44,899 nt of DNA from SIG440 sp045532055 (GCA_045532055.1 JAZSFF010000024.1:1-44899), one strand, 5' to 3'. Shown: positions 25,924-34,023, numbered from the stretch's first letter. Program-made: numbers and translations. Notes: generated by a model from the sequence alone, not told the origin.

Positions 25924-27201
25924 ATGAAATCAAAAGAATGTGTCGCAATGATACTTGCAGGTGGACAGGGAAGCAGACTTGGAATACTGACCAGGAATGT
26001 TGCAAAGCCTGCAGTACCGTTTGGAGGTAAATACAAGATTATAGACTTCCCGCTGAGCAACTGTGCTCATTCGGGAGTAACTGCTGTGGGGGTTCTTACC
26101 CAATATCAGCCGCTTGAACTTAATACTTATATAGGCAACGGCAGGCCATGGGACCTTGACCGGAATGATGGTGGTGTTTATGTGTTGCCTCCTTATGTTT
26201 CGGCAGAGAAAGGTGAATGGTACAAGGGCACAGCAAATGCTATCTATCAAAATATAGGATTTATAAGCGGATTTGACCCGGAATATGTGGTTATTTTGTC
26301 AGGTGACCATATATACAAGATGGACTATTCTTTGATGATTAAGGCTCATAAGGAAGCAAGTGCTGCTGCTACTATTGCGGTTATTGAGGTTCCATGGGAC
26401 GAAGCGTCAAGATTTGGAATCATGAATACAGACGCCAACATGAATATTGTGGAGTTTGAGGAGAAACCAAAAAAACCAAAGAGCAACCTGGCATCAATGG
26501 GTGTTTATGTCTTCACATGGGATATACTCAAAAAATATCTTATTGCTGACGAAAATGACCCTAAGTCTGACAACGATTTTGGCAAGAATATTATTCCCCA
26601 GATGCTTGCAGGGGGAAATAAAATGCTGGCATATAAATTTGACGGATATTGGAAAGATGTTGGTACAATCCAGAGCCTCTGGGAGGCAAACATGAATTTG
26701 CTTTCAGACAATCCGGGATATGCACTTGATGACCCGGACTGGAAGATTTTCAGCCGCAATCCAGCCAATCCACCACATTATATTGACCCGAAGGCCAGAA
26801 TCAAAAACTGTTATATCACCGAGGGTTGTGAGGTTTACGGTGACGTTGAGAATTCGGTTATATTCCAGGGCGTCACCATTGAAGAAGGTGCGGTTGTGCG
26901 TGATTCGGTGATTTTCCCCTGTACACATATCGGGAAAAATGCTGTTTTGAAAAAAGCTATGATTGGAACAAATGCATATATCTCGGATGGAGTAGAGATT
27001 GGCTCAAGTGCCGAAGATGCAACCGAGGACTTCCGCAACACCAAGATTTGTTCAGATGGCATAACCTTGGTGGGCCCTGAGATATTCATTGATACCGGGG
27101 TCAAGGTGGCAGAATGTTCCATGGTTACAAGAAATATCAAAAACAAGAAGAAGACCACAAAAACCGATAGCAAAATAGAGAAAGGAACAGCCACCGCCTG
27201 A
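25924..27201 (+). CDS. glgC: Glucose-1-phosphate adenylyltransferase, catalytic subunit
   Basis: Makes ADP-glucose from ATP and glucose-1-phosphate, the committed step of glycogen synthesis. The 425-aa product has an intact nucleotidyltransferase loop LAGGQGSRLGILT (about 11-23), KPAVPFGGKYKIIDF, the GTANAIYQN stretch, the catalytic SGDHIYKMDY, and the substrate-binding FEEKPKKPKS. The C-terminal left-handed beta-helix and a Lys-rich tail follow. GGAGG lies 7-8 nt before the ATG. The next gene is its degenerate paralogue glgD, with which GlgC forms a heteromeric enzyme in Bacillus-type systems. Confidence 0.96.
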   Translation: MKSKECVAMILAGGQGSRLGILTRNVAKPAVPFGGKYKIIDFPLSNCAHSGVTAVGVLTQYQPLELNTYIGNGRPWDLDRNDGGVYVLPPYVSAEKGEWYKGTANAIYQNIGFISGFDPEYVVILSGDHIYKMDYSLMIKAHKEASAAATIAVIEVPWDEASRFGIMNTDANMNIVEFEEKPKKPKSNLASMGVYVFTWDILKKYLIADENDPKSDNDFGKNIIPQMLAGGNKMLAYKFDGYWKDVGTIQSLWEANMNLLSDNPGYALDDPDWKIFSRNPANPPHYIDPKARIKNCYITEGCEVYGDVENSVIFQGVTIEEGAVVRDSVIFPCTHIGKNAVLKKAMIGTNAYISDGVEIGSSAEDATEDFRNTKICSDGITLVGPEIFIDTGVKVAECSMVTRNIKNKKKTTKTDSKIEKGTATA

Positions 27202-27231
27202 GTAATAGGCAGAGCTTGATAGGTGAATATT

Positions 27232-28365
27232 ATGGAAAATAATAATACATTGGGCCTTATATTTTCAGAAAACATGGAAGTTAATCTGGGAGAACTTATG
27301 CGTGTGCGCTCACTTGCGGCAGTTCCTGTTGGGGGTCGATACAGAATAGTTGACTTTATGTTGTCAAACATGGTGAATTCAGGCATTGTGAATGTGGGCA
27401 TTACCGCAGGATATAAAAACCGTTCATTGGTTGACCATGTTGGCAGCGGCAGAGCATGGGATATGGCAAGAAAGGAGAATGGACTCTTTATTCTGCCTCC
27501 ACCTGAAAATATGGAATTTGGCGGACGGATTACAGGGAGTATTGATTATCTAAGCGGTGCTCTCAGCTATTTATACCGCAGCCGTCAGGAGTATGTTATG
27601 CTCTGTGACTGCAATACAATATGCAATATTGATTTTGAAAAGGTTATAGACTTCCATTTTGAAAAAGAAGCAGATATAACACTTGTGTATACACAGGTTC
27701 CAAAACTGGAGCCAAGAGAACTTGAAAAACATATCCTTCTTGATGTTGATGAAGAGGGAAGAGTAATTGATATACAGAGATACCCAAGAAAACAGAAAAC
27801 AGATTTCTCATATATGCATATGCTTTATATAAACAAAAGGCTTCTTATTGAACTTATTGAAGATTGCCTGGCGCATGACGAACATTCTGTTGCTAAAAAT
27901 GTTCTGCTTAAACATATTGACAATATGCGTATTTTCGGGTATAAATTTAATGGGTACAAGAATAAAATTGATAGCATTGAATCTTTCTTCAAATTCAACC
28001 TTGAACTCCTTGAACCGGATGTAAGAAATGAACTGTTTGGCAAGAATGACGGCAGGAGTATTTACACAAAAGCAAAAGACAGCGTTCCCACCAAGTACGG
28101 TCGAGACGCAGAAGTTAAGAATTCTCTTATTGCCGACGGATGCTCCATTGAAGGCACGGTTGAAAACTGTATAGTTTTCCGTGGTGTTAAAATCGGAAAG
28201 GGTTCAACGGTGAAGAACTCCATAATAATGCAGAAGTCTCAGATAATGGACAACTGCAATGTGGAGAATGTTATTTTTGACAAGGAAGTAATACTTTGCA
28301 ACGGCAAAAACCTTATGGGACAGAACACATATCCTTTGGTAATTGGAAAACGTACAGTAGTTTAA
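27232..28365 (+). CDS. glgD: Glucose-1-phosphate adenylyltransferase, GlgD subunit
   Basis: A 377-aa paralogue of GlgC. The fold landmarks are kept (VPVGGRYRIVDFMLSNMVNSG region, quoted in part: GGRYRIVDFMLSN; ENMEFGGRITGS; LCDCNTICNIDF), but the catalytic loop GGxGxRLxxLT is replaced by NMEVNLGELM and the GDH motif by CDC. It is therefore probably catalytically inactive and modulates GlgC, as known for the GlgCD enzyme of Geobacillus. ATG at 27232 has AGGTGA 7 nt upstream; an in-frame GTG at 27223 lies inside that site. It is separated from glgA by a perfect 26-nt palindrome. Confidence 0.94.
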   Translation: MENNNTLGLIFSENMEVNLGELMRVRSLAAVPVGGRYRIVDFMLSNMVNSGIVNVGITAGYKNRSLVDHVGSGRAWDMARKENGLFILPPPENMEFGGRITGSIDYLSGALSYLYRSRQEYVMLCDCNTICNIDFEKVIDFHFEKEADITLVYTQVPKLEPRELEKHILLDVDEEGRVIDIQRYPRKQKTDFSYMHMLYINKRLLIELIEDCLAHDEHSVAKNVLLKHIDNMRIFGYKFNGYKNKIDSIESFFKFNLELLEPDVRNELFGKNDGRSIYTKAKDSVPTKYGRDAEVKNSLIADGCSIEGTVENCIVFRGVKIGKGSTVKNSIIMQKSQIMDNCNVENVIFDKEVILCNGKNLMGQNTYPLVIGKRTVV

Positions 28366-28371
28366 ACGGTG

Positions 28372-28397
28372 GCAAAGGGGCATATATGCCCCTTTGC
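28372..28397 (+). other. Perfect palindromic hairpin between glgD and glgA
   Basis: GCAAAGGGGCATA (28372-28384) is the exact reverse complement of the next 13 nt. It begins 7 bp after the glgD stop. Only three T follow, so it is a weak terminator, more likely a partial terminator or an RNA-stability hairpin that tunes glgA-glgP against glgBCD. Confidence 0.7.
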
Positions 28398-28441
28398 TTT
28401 ATGAAAATCTGATTTTATGTTTTACAGAAAGGAGAGACAAT

Positions 28442-29875
28442 ATGAATATACTGATGCTGTCTTCGGAAGTTGCACCATTCGCAAAATCTGGCGGACTGGG
28501 CGATGTTCTGGGTGCACTGCCCCAAAATCTTGCTGCCCTTGGTCACGATGTTCGGGTTATGCTTCCTAAATACGGGCTTATTGATGAAAAATTTGTTTCA
28601 GAAATGGAATTTTTGTTATATGACTATGTTCCCCTTGGCTGGAGGAATAAGTACTGTGGTGTGTTCTCACTGAAAAGAGGTGGCGTGACATATTATTTTG
28701 TGGACAATGAGAGTTATTTTGGTGAAAAGTGCCTTTATAAGTGGGACGACCTTGAAAGGTTTGCTTTTTTTGACAAGGCGGCACTTGAACTTTTGCCCAA
28801 ACTTGATTTTAAGCCGGATATTATACACTGCAATGACTGGCAGACCGGAATGGTACCGGTGGTGCTGGAGGCTTATTATAAAAGGGATGACTTTTATCGT
28901 GATATAAGAACGGTTTTCACCATTCATAATCTCAAATATCAGGGGATTTATTCCATTGATGCAGTTAAGGACTTCTTCTCCTTGGGGGATGAGTATTTTA
29001 CTGATGATAAGTTGGAATTTCATGGCTGTGCAAATCTTATGAAAGCGGGAATCGTATATTCCCATATTGTAACAACAGTAAGCCCCACGTATTCGGAGGA
29101 AATAAAGACACCCACGGGAGGGGAACGTCTTGACGGACTGCTTAGTGCAAGGGGCAATTCCCTCTTTGGCATACTCAACGGGATTGATTATGATGAATAC
29201 AACCCTTCAAAGGATGAATATATTGCAAAGAAGTACAGCACCAGAAATGTTGTTGAGGGCAAAAAGCAGAACAAAATGGCATTGCAGGCAGAACTGGGTT
29301 TGCCTGTTGACGGAGAAAAGGTTATGATTGGTCTTGTTTCCAGACTGGTTGACCAGAAAGGACTTGACGTTATTGCGGAGGCAATGGACGAACTGTGTTC
29401 TCTGGACTTGCAGTTTGTAATCCTTGGCACAGGTGAAGAAAAGTACGAAAATATGTTCAGACACTATGCTTGGTGCAATCCCGAAAAAGTTTCGGCAAAC
29501 ATTACATTCAGCAATGCCTTGGCACACAAAGTGTATGCGGCGTCGGATTTGTTCCTTATGCCGTCTTTGTTTGAACCCTGCGGACTTGGACAGATTATTG
29601 CTTTGGCATATGGTACAATCCCCGTTGTCCGTGAAACGGGGGGGCTTAAAGATACAATAAAGGCATACAACGAATTTGATGGTACTGGCAATGGATTCAG
29701 TTTTTACGCACCCAATGCCCATGATATGGTTTATACAATAAAGCGTGCCATTAGTTTTTTTGCAGACAAGGAAGTATGGAAAAAGCTTGTTATACGGGCA
29801 ATGAAAGAAGATTTTTCATGGACCGAGTCGGCAAAAAAATATGAGCAGATATATATGGATTTAATTGGAGGATAA
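28442..29875 (+). CDS. glgA: Glycogen synthase (ADP-glucose type)
   Basis: A GT5 glucosyltransferase that extends alpha-1,4-glucan from ADP-glucose. The 477-aa product begins MNILMLSSEVAPFAKSGGLGDV, with the ADP-glucose-binding KSGGLGD at 15-21. IHCNDWQTGMVP (about 133-144) and TIHNLKYQG follow. The C-terminal Rossmann domain has GLVSRLVDQKG (about 299-309) and SLFEPCGLGQIIALAYGT with the catalytic Glu. ATG at 28442 has AAAGGAGAG 5-8 nt upstream; an earlier in-frame start at 28394 is not supported. Its stop lies 1 bp before the ATG of glgP. Confidence 0.96.
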   Translation: MNILMLSSEVAPFAKSGGLGDVLGALPQNLAALGHDVRVMLPKYGLIDEKFVSEMEFLLYDYVPLGWRNKYCGVFSLKRGGVTYYFVDNESYFGEKCLYKWDDLERFAFFDKAALELLPKLDFKPDIIHCNDWQTGMVPVVLEAYYKRDDFYRDIRTVFTIHNLKYQGIYSIDAVKDFFSLGDEYFTDDKLEFHGCANLMKAGIVYSHIVTTVSPTYSEEIKTPTGGERLDGLLSARGNSLFGILNGIDYDEYNPSKDEYIAKKYSTRNVVEGKKQNKMALQAELGLPVDGEKVMIGLVSRLVDQKGLDVIAEAMDELCSLDLQFVILGTGEEKYENMFRHYAWCNPEKVSANITFSNALAHKVYAASDLFLMPSLFEPCGLGQIIALAYGTIPVVRETGGLKDTIKAYNEFDGTGNGFSFYAPNAHDMVYTIKRAISFFADKEVWKKLVIRAMKEDFSWTESAKKYEQIYMDLIGG

Positions 29876-29876
29876 A

Positions 29877-32336
29877 ATGGCAAACAACAAAAAGACAGAA
29901 ATGAAAGTACAAAAAGAAAAAATAAAGAGCAGTATCTCAGGAAAGTTGCGCAGATATTACGGCAAAACGGTTGAAAACGCAACCCCTGACCAGATTTATA
30001 AGGCTTGTGCCTTTACTGTCCGTGACGAAATCATGGAGAAGTGGGCGGAGTCAAGAGAACTGCTGGAGAAGGGACACAAGAAAGAACTTTATTATCTCTC
30101 TTTTGAGTTTTTGATGGGAAGAGCTCTTGGAAATAATATACTCAATATTATGCAGACGGATGTTTATCGTGAGACTCTTGCGGAGATGGGAATTGACCTT
30201 TCGGCGGTTGAAGAGGTTGAAAACGATGCAGGCCTTGGAAACGGCGGTCTTGGCAGATTGGCGGCGTGCTTTCTTGATTCACTTTCAACTCTGGAACTCC
30301 CTGCATTCGGTTGTGGAATACGTTATGAATACGGATTGTTTAAGCAAAAGATTATTGATGGATATCAGATAGAGATGCCCGACCCGTGGCTTGAGGACGG
30401 AAATGTGTGGGAAATTGAACGTCCTGAGGACAGCGTGGAGGTGCATTACAACGGCACAATTGAGGAATATCATGAAGACGGACGAATGAAGTTCCGTCAT
30501 GTAGGGTACAACACTGTAATTGGTGAGCCCTATGATATGCCTATTTCGGGATATGATTCAAAGCTTGTGAATACATTAAGACTTTGGAGAGCACGTTCGC
30601 CTCAAATCATTAATATGAGTGAATTTAACCGTGGTGACTATACCATGGCAGTAAAGGATAAGGAACTTGCAGAAGTGGTTTCTCAGGTGCTTTATCCTGA
30701 GGACAATCATTATGAGGGAAAGCTGCTCAGACTCAAACAGCAGTATTTCTTTGTGTCTGCCACAATACAGTGGATACTGGCAAAGCAAAAACGCCGCGGA
30801 CACAGTCTTTATGACCTGCCGAAGTATGTCCAGATTCATATAAATGACACCCATCCCACCATTGCTATTCCTGAAATGATGAGAATATTGGTGGATGAAG
30901 AGAATTTTGGCTGGGACGAGGCTTGGGATATTGTAGGAAAGATTTTTGCATATACCAACCATACCATCATGAGCGAGGCTCTGGAAAAATGGCCTATGTC
31001 CATGGTGGAAAGTCTGTTGCCCAGAGTTGCAATGATAATCAAGGAAATTGACCGCAGACAGCGTGAACTTTTGCAAGGCAGATTTGGCAACGATACAGGC
31101 AAAATTGAATATATGTCGGTTATCTCAAACGGTCAGGTAAATATGGCAAACCTTTGTCTGACTGCCTGCCACAGCGTAAATGGTGTTGCCGCATTGCATA
31201 CCGAGATTCTTAAGAACGAGACATTTAAGGATTATTATATCCTTTCGCCTGAAAAGTTTAAAAATGTTACCAATGGCGTAACTCCAAGAAGATGGTTGCT
31301 CAAAGCCAACCCCGAACTTGCCAAACTGATTACAGGGGCAATTGGTGACGGATGGATAAAAAATGCAGAAAAACTTGAGGGATTGACAAAGTTTGCTGAT
31401 GACAGTGCCTTCCGTGAAAGCTTTGCCAAAATCAAGCAGGCAAACAAGGTGCATTTGGCAGAATACATCAAGGAACACAATGGAATTATAGTTGACCCTG
31501 AATCCTTGTTTGATGTGCAGATAAAAAGACTGCATGAATACAAGCGTCAGCTTATGAAGGCAATGCATATTATTTATCGCTACAAGATGATAACCGAAAA
31601 TCCAAGTCAGGCAAGCATGCTGCCTGAGACCTTTATTTTCGGTGCAAAGGCGGCTCCCGGTTATCATACAGCAAAACTTATTATTAAATTAATAAACAAC
31701 ATTGCTGATGTAGTGAACAATGACCCAAGGACAAAGGATATCCTCAAGGTAGTGTTTATTGAAAACTACAGTGTTTCCATTGCTGAAAAAATTGTAGCTG
31801 CGGCAAACTTAAGTCAGCAGATTTCCACCGCCAGCAAGGAGGCATCAGGCACAGGCAATATGAAACTGATGCTCAATGGTGCCCTGACCATAGGAACTAT
31901 GGACGGAGCCAATGTGGAGATTGCAGAGCGAGTGGGACTTGATAATATTTATATTTTCGGACTTTCCTCTCAGGATGTTTTGAATATTTATGCGTCAGGA
32001 CATTCAGGCAGTCCGGAGGTTTATTCACAGAATATGGTAATCAAGGGAATTGTGGACAGTTTTATAGACGGAACATTCACCCCCGACAACCAGAATTTGT
32101 TCAGAGAACTTTATCACGATTTGGTGTTTGGAAAAACAGGTTTTGCAGACCCATATTTGCTGCTTCGTGACTTTGAATCATATCTTGATGCAGGTCACAG
32201 AATGGCAAAGGATTTCCAGAATCCTGACGTGTGGAACAAAAAAGCAATTATCAACGTTTCAAAAGCAGGATTCTTCTCCAGCGACCGTTCTATTATGGAC
32301 TATAACAAGAATATCTGGAACTTAGAGAAAATATAA
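29877..32336 (+). CDS. glgP: Glycogen phosphorylase
   Basis: A GT35, PLP-dependent enzyme that releases glucose-1-phosphate from glycogen chain ends; 819 aa, full length. Landmarks are YLSFEFLMGRALGNN, NDAGLGNGGLGRLAACFLDS, the IQIHINDTHP region (here VQIHINDTHPT), RLHEYKRQLM and the PLP-lysine region EASGTGNMKLMLNG with Lys663. ATG at 29877 has GGAGG 6 nt upstream, which overlaps the end of glgA; an in-frame TTG at 29865 is inside glgA and is rejected. The N-terminal 30 residues are Lys-rich. It is the last gene of the glycogen cluster and is followed by a terminator. Confidence 0.97.
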   Translation: MANNKKTEMKVQKEKIKSSISGKLRRYYGKTVENATPDQIYKACAFTVRDEIMEKWAESRELLEKGHKKELYYLSFEFLMGRALGNNILNIMQTDVYRETLAEMGIDLSAVEEVENDAGLGNGGLGRLAACFLDSLSTLELPAFGCGIRYEYGLFKQKIIDGYQIEMPDPWLEDGNVWEIERPEDSVEVHYNGTIEEYHEDGRMKFRHVGYNTVIGEPYDMPISGYDSKLVNTLRLWRARSPQIINMSEFNRGDYTMAVKDKELAEVVSQVLYPEDNHYEGKLLRLKQQYFFVSATIQWILAKQKRRGHSLYDLPKYVQIHINDTHPTIAIPEMMRILVDEENFGWDEAWDIVGKIFAYTNHTIMSEALEKWPMSMVESLLPRVAMIIKEIDRRQRELLQGRFGNDTGKIEYMSVISNGQVNMANLCLTACHSVNGVAALHTEILKNETFKDYYILSPEKFKNVTNGVTPRRWLLKANPELAKLITGAIGDGWIKNAEKLEGLTKFADDSAFRESFAKIKQANKVHLAEYIKEHNGIIVDPESLFDVQIKRLHEYKRQLMKAMHIIYRYKMITENPSQASMLPETFIFGAKAAPGYHTAKLIIKLINNIADVVNNDPRTKDILKVVFIENYSVSIAEKIVAAANLSQQISTASKEASGTGNMKLMLNGALTIGTMDGANVEIAERVGLDNIYIFGLSSQDVLNIYASGHSGSPEVYSQNMVIKGIVDSFIDGTFTPDNQNLFRELYHDLVFGKTGFADPYLLLRDFESYLDAGHRMAKDFQNPDVWNKKAIINVSKAGFFSSDRSIMDYNKNIWNLEKI

Positions 32337-32340
32337 AAGC

Positions 32341-32368
32341 AAAATGCCGCCAGCTTGGCGGCATTTTT
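32341..32368 (+). terminator. Terminator of the glycogen operon
   Basis: Stem ATGCCGCCA (32344-32352) with TGGCGGCAT (32356-32364), a 3-nt loop and a T run to 32368. It starts 5-8 bp after the glgP stop. Confidence 0.9.
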
Positions 32369-32378
32369 GTTTGCAAAA

Positions 32379-32900
32379 TCATTTATATTTTCTTATGTGT
32401 TTGAAAGTTTCTTTTTCACCTTTTTCAGAGAGCATCAAAAGCCAATTCTCGATTATTTCAGAGGTTTCGGGGTGGATGGCGCGATTTGCCTTGCCGCGAC
32501 GGAAGTATTCAATGGGATGCTGGTTTGTGTAATTTTTACCCTGATATATTTTGCTTGCGGCAACACGGTCACAAAACATCTCTTTCACAAATACCAGAGG
32601 CATTTTGACGGGACCTACAGTTTTGGTTTGGGGGTTATAGTCTGTCCAGTATTCGAAGTGGTGGCGGTTTCTGCCTTTGTGATGAAGCCATGCAGAGGAA
32701 TAGCCGTATTTCTCACGTTCTGCCTCGTTGGGGCTGCGGTCACCTTTGAAAAATTTCACACCCTGAACAAATTCAGTAGGCGAATACTTAGAAAGGTCAT
32801 GAAGAAGTCCCCTGAAGGGAATCCCGACTTTAAAACAATGATATATTACCTTTTGACGATGACGAATCACCGTTGTCAGGTGTCCGAAAAAGTTTTTCAT
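32379..32900 (-). CDS. DUF5662 family protein
   Basis: A 173-aa cytosolic protein of the DUF5662 family, function unknown. The conserved histidine-rich segments are visible: HLTTVIRHRQKV (about 7-18), GLLHDLSKYSPTEF (about 31-44, an HD pair), and HHKGRNRHHFEYW (about 73-85). Together they resemble an HD-phosphohydrolase-like metal site, but activity is not established. GGAGACACAAA lies directly before the ATG at 32900. It converges on glgP, with the glg terminator between. The plus strand over it is also open for 292 codons, but that reading lacks any family feature. Confidence 0.8.
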   Translation of the reverse strand: MKNFFGHLTTVIRHRQKVIYHCFKVGIPFRGLLHDLSKYSPTEFVQGVKFFKGDRSPNEAEREKYGYSSAWLHHKGRNRHHFEYWTDYNPQTKTVGPVKMPLVFVKEMFCDRVAASKIYQGKNYTNQHPIEYFRRGKANRAIHPETSEIIENWLLMLSEKGEKETFKHIRKYK

Positions 32901-32981
32901 TTTGTGTCTCCTGCTTATTTAAAATACATTATAATTTTATCACAAACCATTTGGAAATACAAGATAAAATTTGTTTTCTCA

Positions 32982-33021
32982 GAGGGAAATGTTCCCCTTG
33001 AACCCCTTTACCTGCTGTTCG
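32982..33021 (+). repeat. GC-rich repeat, copy A
   Basis: About 40 nt with the pattern GGGAAATGTTCCCC, then TTGAACCCCTTTACC, then TGCTGTTC. It matches copy C in inverted orientation (ACCCCTTTACC and GCTGTTC shared exactly) and copy B in the same orientation more loosely. Confidence 0.8.
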
Positions 33022-33044
33022 AGAATTGGATATATTTTTTCTTT

Positions 33045-33087
33045 CAAGGGGGTCAATCCCCCTTGCACCCCCTTTTCGCTGCTGCAC
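33045..33087 (+). repeat. GC-rich repeat, copy B
   Basis: About 43 nt: CAAGGGGG TCAAT CCCCCTTG forms a perfect 8-bp hairpin, followed by CACCCCCTTTTCGCTGCTGCACG. It has the same layout as copy A, 23 bp downstream of it. Repeats of this style recur in many Clostridia genomes (from memory; not searched). Confidence 0.75.
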
Positions 33088-33164
33088 GTTTAGCGGACTG
33101 TAATTACTCAAAAAGACATCAACTGAGAACGTTCGGATACACAAACTTATTGTGTGCACTCACT

Positions 33165-33208
33165 AAAACGCAACGCCAGCAGAGGAAACTTGATTGCGTT
33201 GCGTTTTT
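33165..33208 (+). other. Terminator-like hairpin in the repeat block
   Basis: A 12-bp perfect stem, AAAACGCAACGC (33165-33176) with GCGTTGCGTTTT (33196-33207), a 19-nt loop and a T run. No gene precedes it on the plus strand, so it is probably part of the repeat block rather than a working terminator. Confidence 0.65.
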
Positions 33209-33235
33209 CATCGGTTGCTGTCTTTTTTCGTAAAC

Positions 33236-33267
33236 ATTCCGCAGAAAACGCTTGCTTAACGCGGAAT
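33236..33267 (+). other. Hairpin in the repeat block
   Basis: Stem ATTCCGC (33236-33242) with GCGGAAT (33261-33267) around an 18-nt loop. One of several regularly spaced dyads in this noncoding block. Confidence 0.55.
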
Positions 33268-33378
33268 ATTTGCTGGGGTATTCCTTTGGGGTTTAAAGAC
33301 CCACGAAGAGGGGCTAAGAAAAGGCCGCGTTAGTGAGAATTGAGATGCAGATGTTTGTGAATATTTTTGAATGAGATG

Positions 33379-33419
33379 AAAAACGGCGTATATCAGTTCC
33401 CTTTTCATCCGCCGTTTTT
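33379..33419 (+). other. Terminator-like hairpin in the repeat block
   Basis: A 10-bp stem, AAAAACGGCG (33379-33388) with CGCCGTTTTT (33410-33419), and a 21-nt loop. An alternative stem, GATGAAAA with TTTTCATC, shares its strands, so two folds compete. Confidence 0.6.
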
Positions 33420-33422
33420 AGC

Positions 33423-33446
33423 GAGTGCACTCGATATATATCGAGT
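33423..33446. repeat. Double perfect palindrome
   Basis: GAGTGCACTC (33423-33432) overlaps an 18-nt perfect palindrome, ACTCGATAT ATATCGAGT (33429-33446). This could be a protein-binding dyad or the centre of a decayed element. Confidence 0.6.
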
Positions 33447-33500
33447 ATCCGAGCGTCAGTGAAATGAAAAAATATGAACATTTACATATGCACGAAACTG

Positions 33501-33541
33501 GAACAGCGGGTAAAGGGGTGTTAGGGGGAAATGTTTCCCCT
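33501..33541 (-). repeat. GC-rich repeat, copy C (inverted)
   Basis: About 41 nt. Its reverse complement reads GGGGAAACATTTCCCCC, then TAACACCCCTTTACC, then CGCTGTTC, like copy A. Copies A and C face each other like the terminal inverted repeats of a 560-bp element. Confidence 0.8.
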
Positions 33542-33557
33542 AAAAATAAAAAACATA

Positions 33558-33586
33558 TTGTAATTTATTTCCCTTTGTGATATAAT
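33558..33586 (+). promoter_or_regulatory. Strong extended -10 promoter for the structured RNA
   Basis: TTGTAA (33558-33563), exactly 17 nt, then a perfect TATAAT (33581-33586), with an extended -10 TGA in front. The predicted start is near 33594, exactly where the RNA's first stem begins. Confidence 0.8.
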
Positions 33587-33593
33587 ATTACTT

Positions 33594-33753
33594 GCGATAA
33601 TTTTGTATATTATATATCCACTGGAGATACGCTATGTAAAAAAGCGTACCTCTGATTTTTCATTCCGGTGGGTATGTTATCAAAGTTATCGCAAACTTTA
33701 GTCAGAGTGATACGTTTTTTTGGATGTGTCGCTTTGACGACACATCTTTTTTT
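33594..33753 (+). ncRNA. Structured RNA of unknown family, with own promoter and terminator
   Basis: About 160 nt. Fold A: GCGATAATTTTG (33594-33605) pairs with CAAAGTTATCGC (33681-33692), 12 bp including one G-U. It continues inward through weak A/T pairs to CCACTGG (33618-33624) with CCGGTGG (33665-33671), and ends in a hairpin TACGC/GCGTA plus GAG/CTC (33624-33632 with 33644-33652). A 12-nt single strand remains on the 3' side. Fold B: AAAAAAGCGTA and CCTCTGA (33638-33655) pair with TCAGAG and TACGTTTTTTT (33702-33721), about 17 bp, excluding the fold A hairpin. A terminator ends it. I match it to no riboswitch or 6S motif I know. It could be a stand-alone small RNA or a leader of the 78-aa gene 18 bp downstream. 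Confidence 0.6.
33723..33753 (+). terminator. Terminator of the structured RNA
   Basis: A 9-bp perfect stem, GATGTGTCG (33723-33731) with CGACACATC (33738-33746), a 6-nt loop and seven T (33747-33753). It lies before the ribosome binding site of the 78-aa gene, so it could act as an attenuator. Confidence 0.9.
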
Positions 33754-33770
33754 ATTAGGGGGCTAAAGAT

Positions 33771-34007
33771 ATGACCATAAAAACAGAGCTTGTAAAAAGC
33801 TACATAAAAGACATGATATGCTGTCAAATTAGTGACTTTGAAATTGATGAAGAAAAGATTGCAGATACAATGGCAATTCAGGCACTTGGTGAAATTCAGG
33901 AGATATTAAAGCGTGATGAGTTGGATGATTTTGAAATGGTTGAGGAAATTGTTTTGATTTTTTGTAAATACGAAATTGATTTTGGCAGTTGCCACGATTT
34001 TGGATAA
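33771..34007 (+). CDS. 78-aa acidic protein, unknown
   Basis: I do not recognise this gene. The product is small, acidic (many Asp and Glu) and mostly helical, with Cys at residues 17, 18 and near the C-terminus; it has no membrane segment or signal peptide. The ATG at 33771 has AGGGGGC 8 nt upstream, and the next feature after its stop is a good terminator, which together make it a likely real gene. All transcription from the strong upstream promoter must pass the terminator at 33723-33753, so its expression may depend on read-through. Confidence 0.6.
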   Translation: MTIKTELVKSYIKDMICCQISDFEIDEEKIADTMAIQALGEIQEILKRDELDDFEMVEEIVLIFCKYEIDFGSCHDFG

Positions 34008-34023
34008 AAAGATTCACAAGCAG

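Larger units (their letters stand above)
32901..33770. other. 870-bp gene-free stretch: repeat block plus structured RNA
   Basis: No credible coding region on either strand. From 32982 to 33541 it holds three copies of a GC-rich 40-nt repeat and at least four hairpins or palindromes. From 33558 to 33753 it holds a strong promoter, a structured RNA and its terminator. Each part is listed separately. Confidence 0.8.

Noticed and set aside
26835..27401. 188-codon open frame on the minus strand spanning the glgC-glgD junction
   Set aside because: Both genes on the plus strand carry full family motifs; the antisense frame has none.
32355..33233. 292-codon open frame on the plus strand
   Set aside because: It is antisense to the DUF5662 gene and runs into the repeat block. 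It has no ribosome binding site, and the composition is that of a shadow; the minus strand has clear family motifs.
32982..33541. CRISPR array
   Set aside because: Only three diverged repeat copies in mixed orientation, with irregular spacing and no cas genes.
33594..33692. 6S RNA
   Set aside because: The long hairpin resembles 6S, but it is only about 99 nt, lacks the large symmetric central bubble, and has a further switching strand and terminator after the closing stem. A model search could still overturn this.
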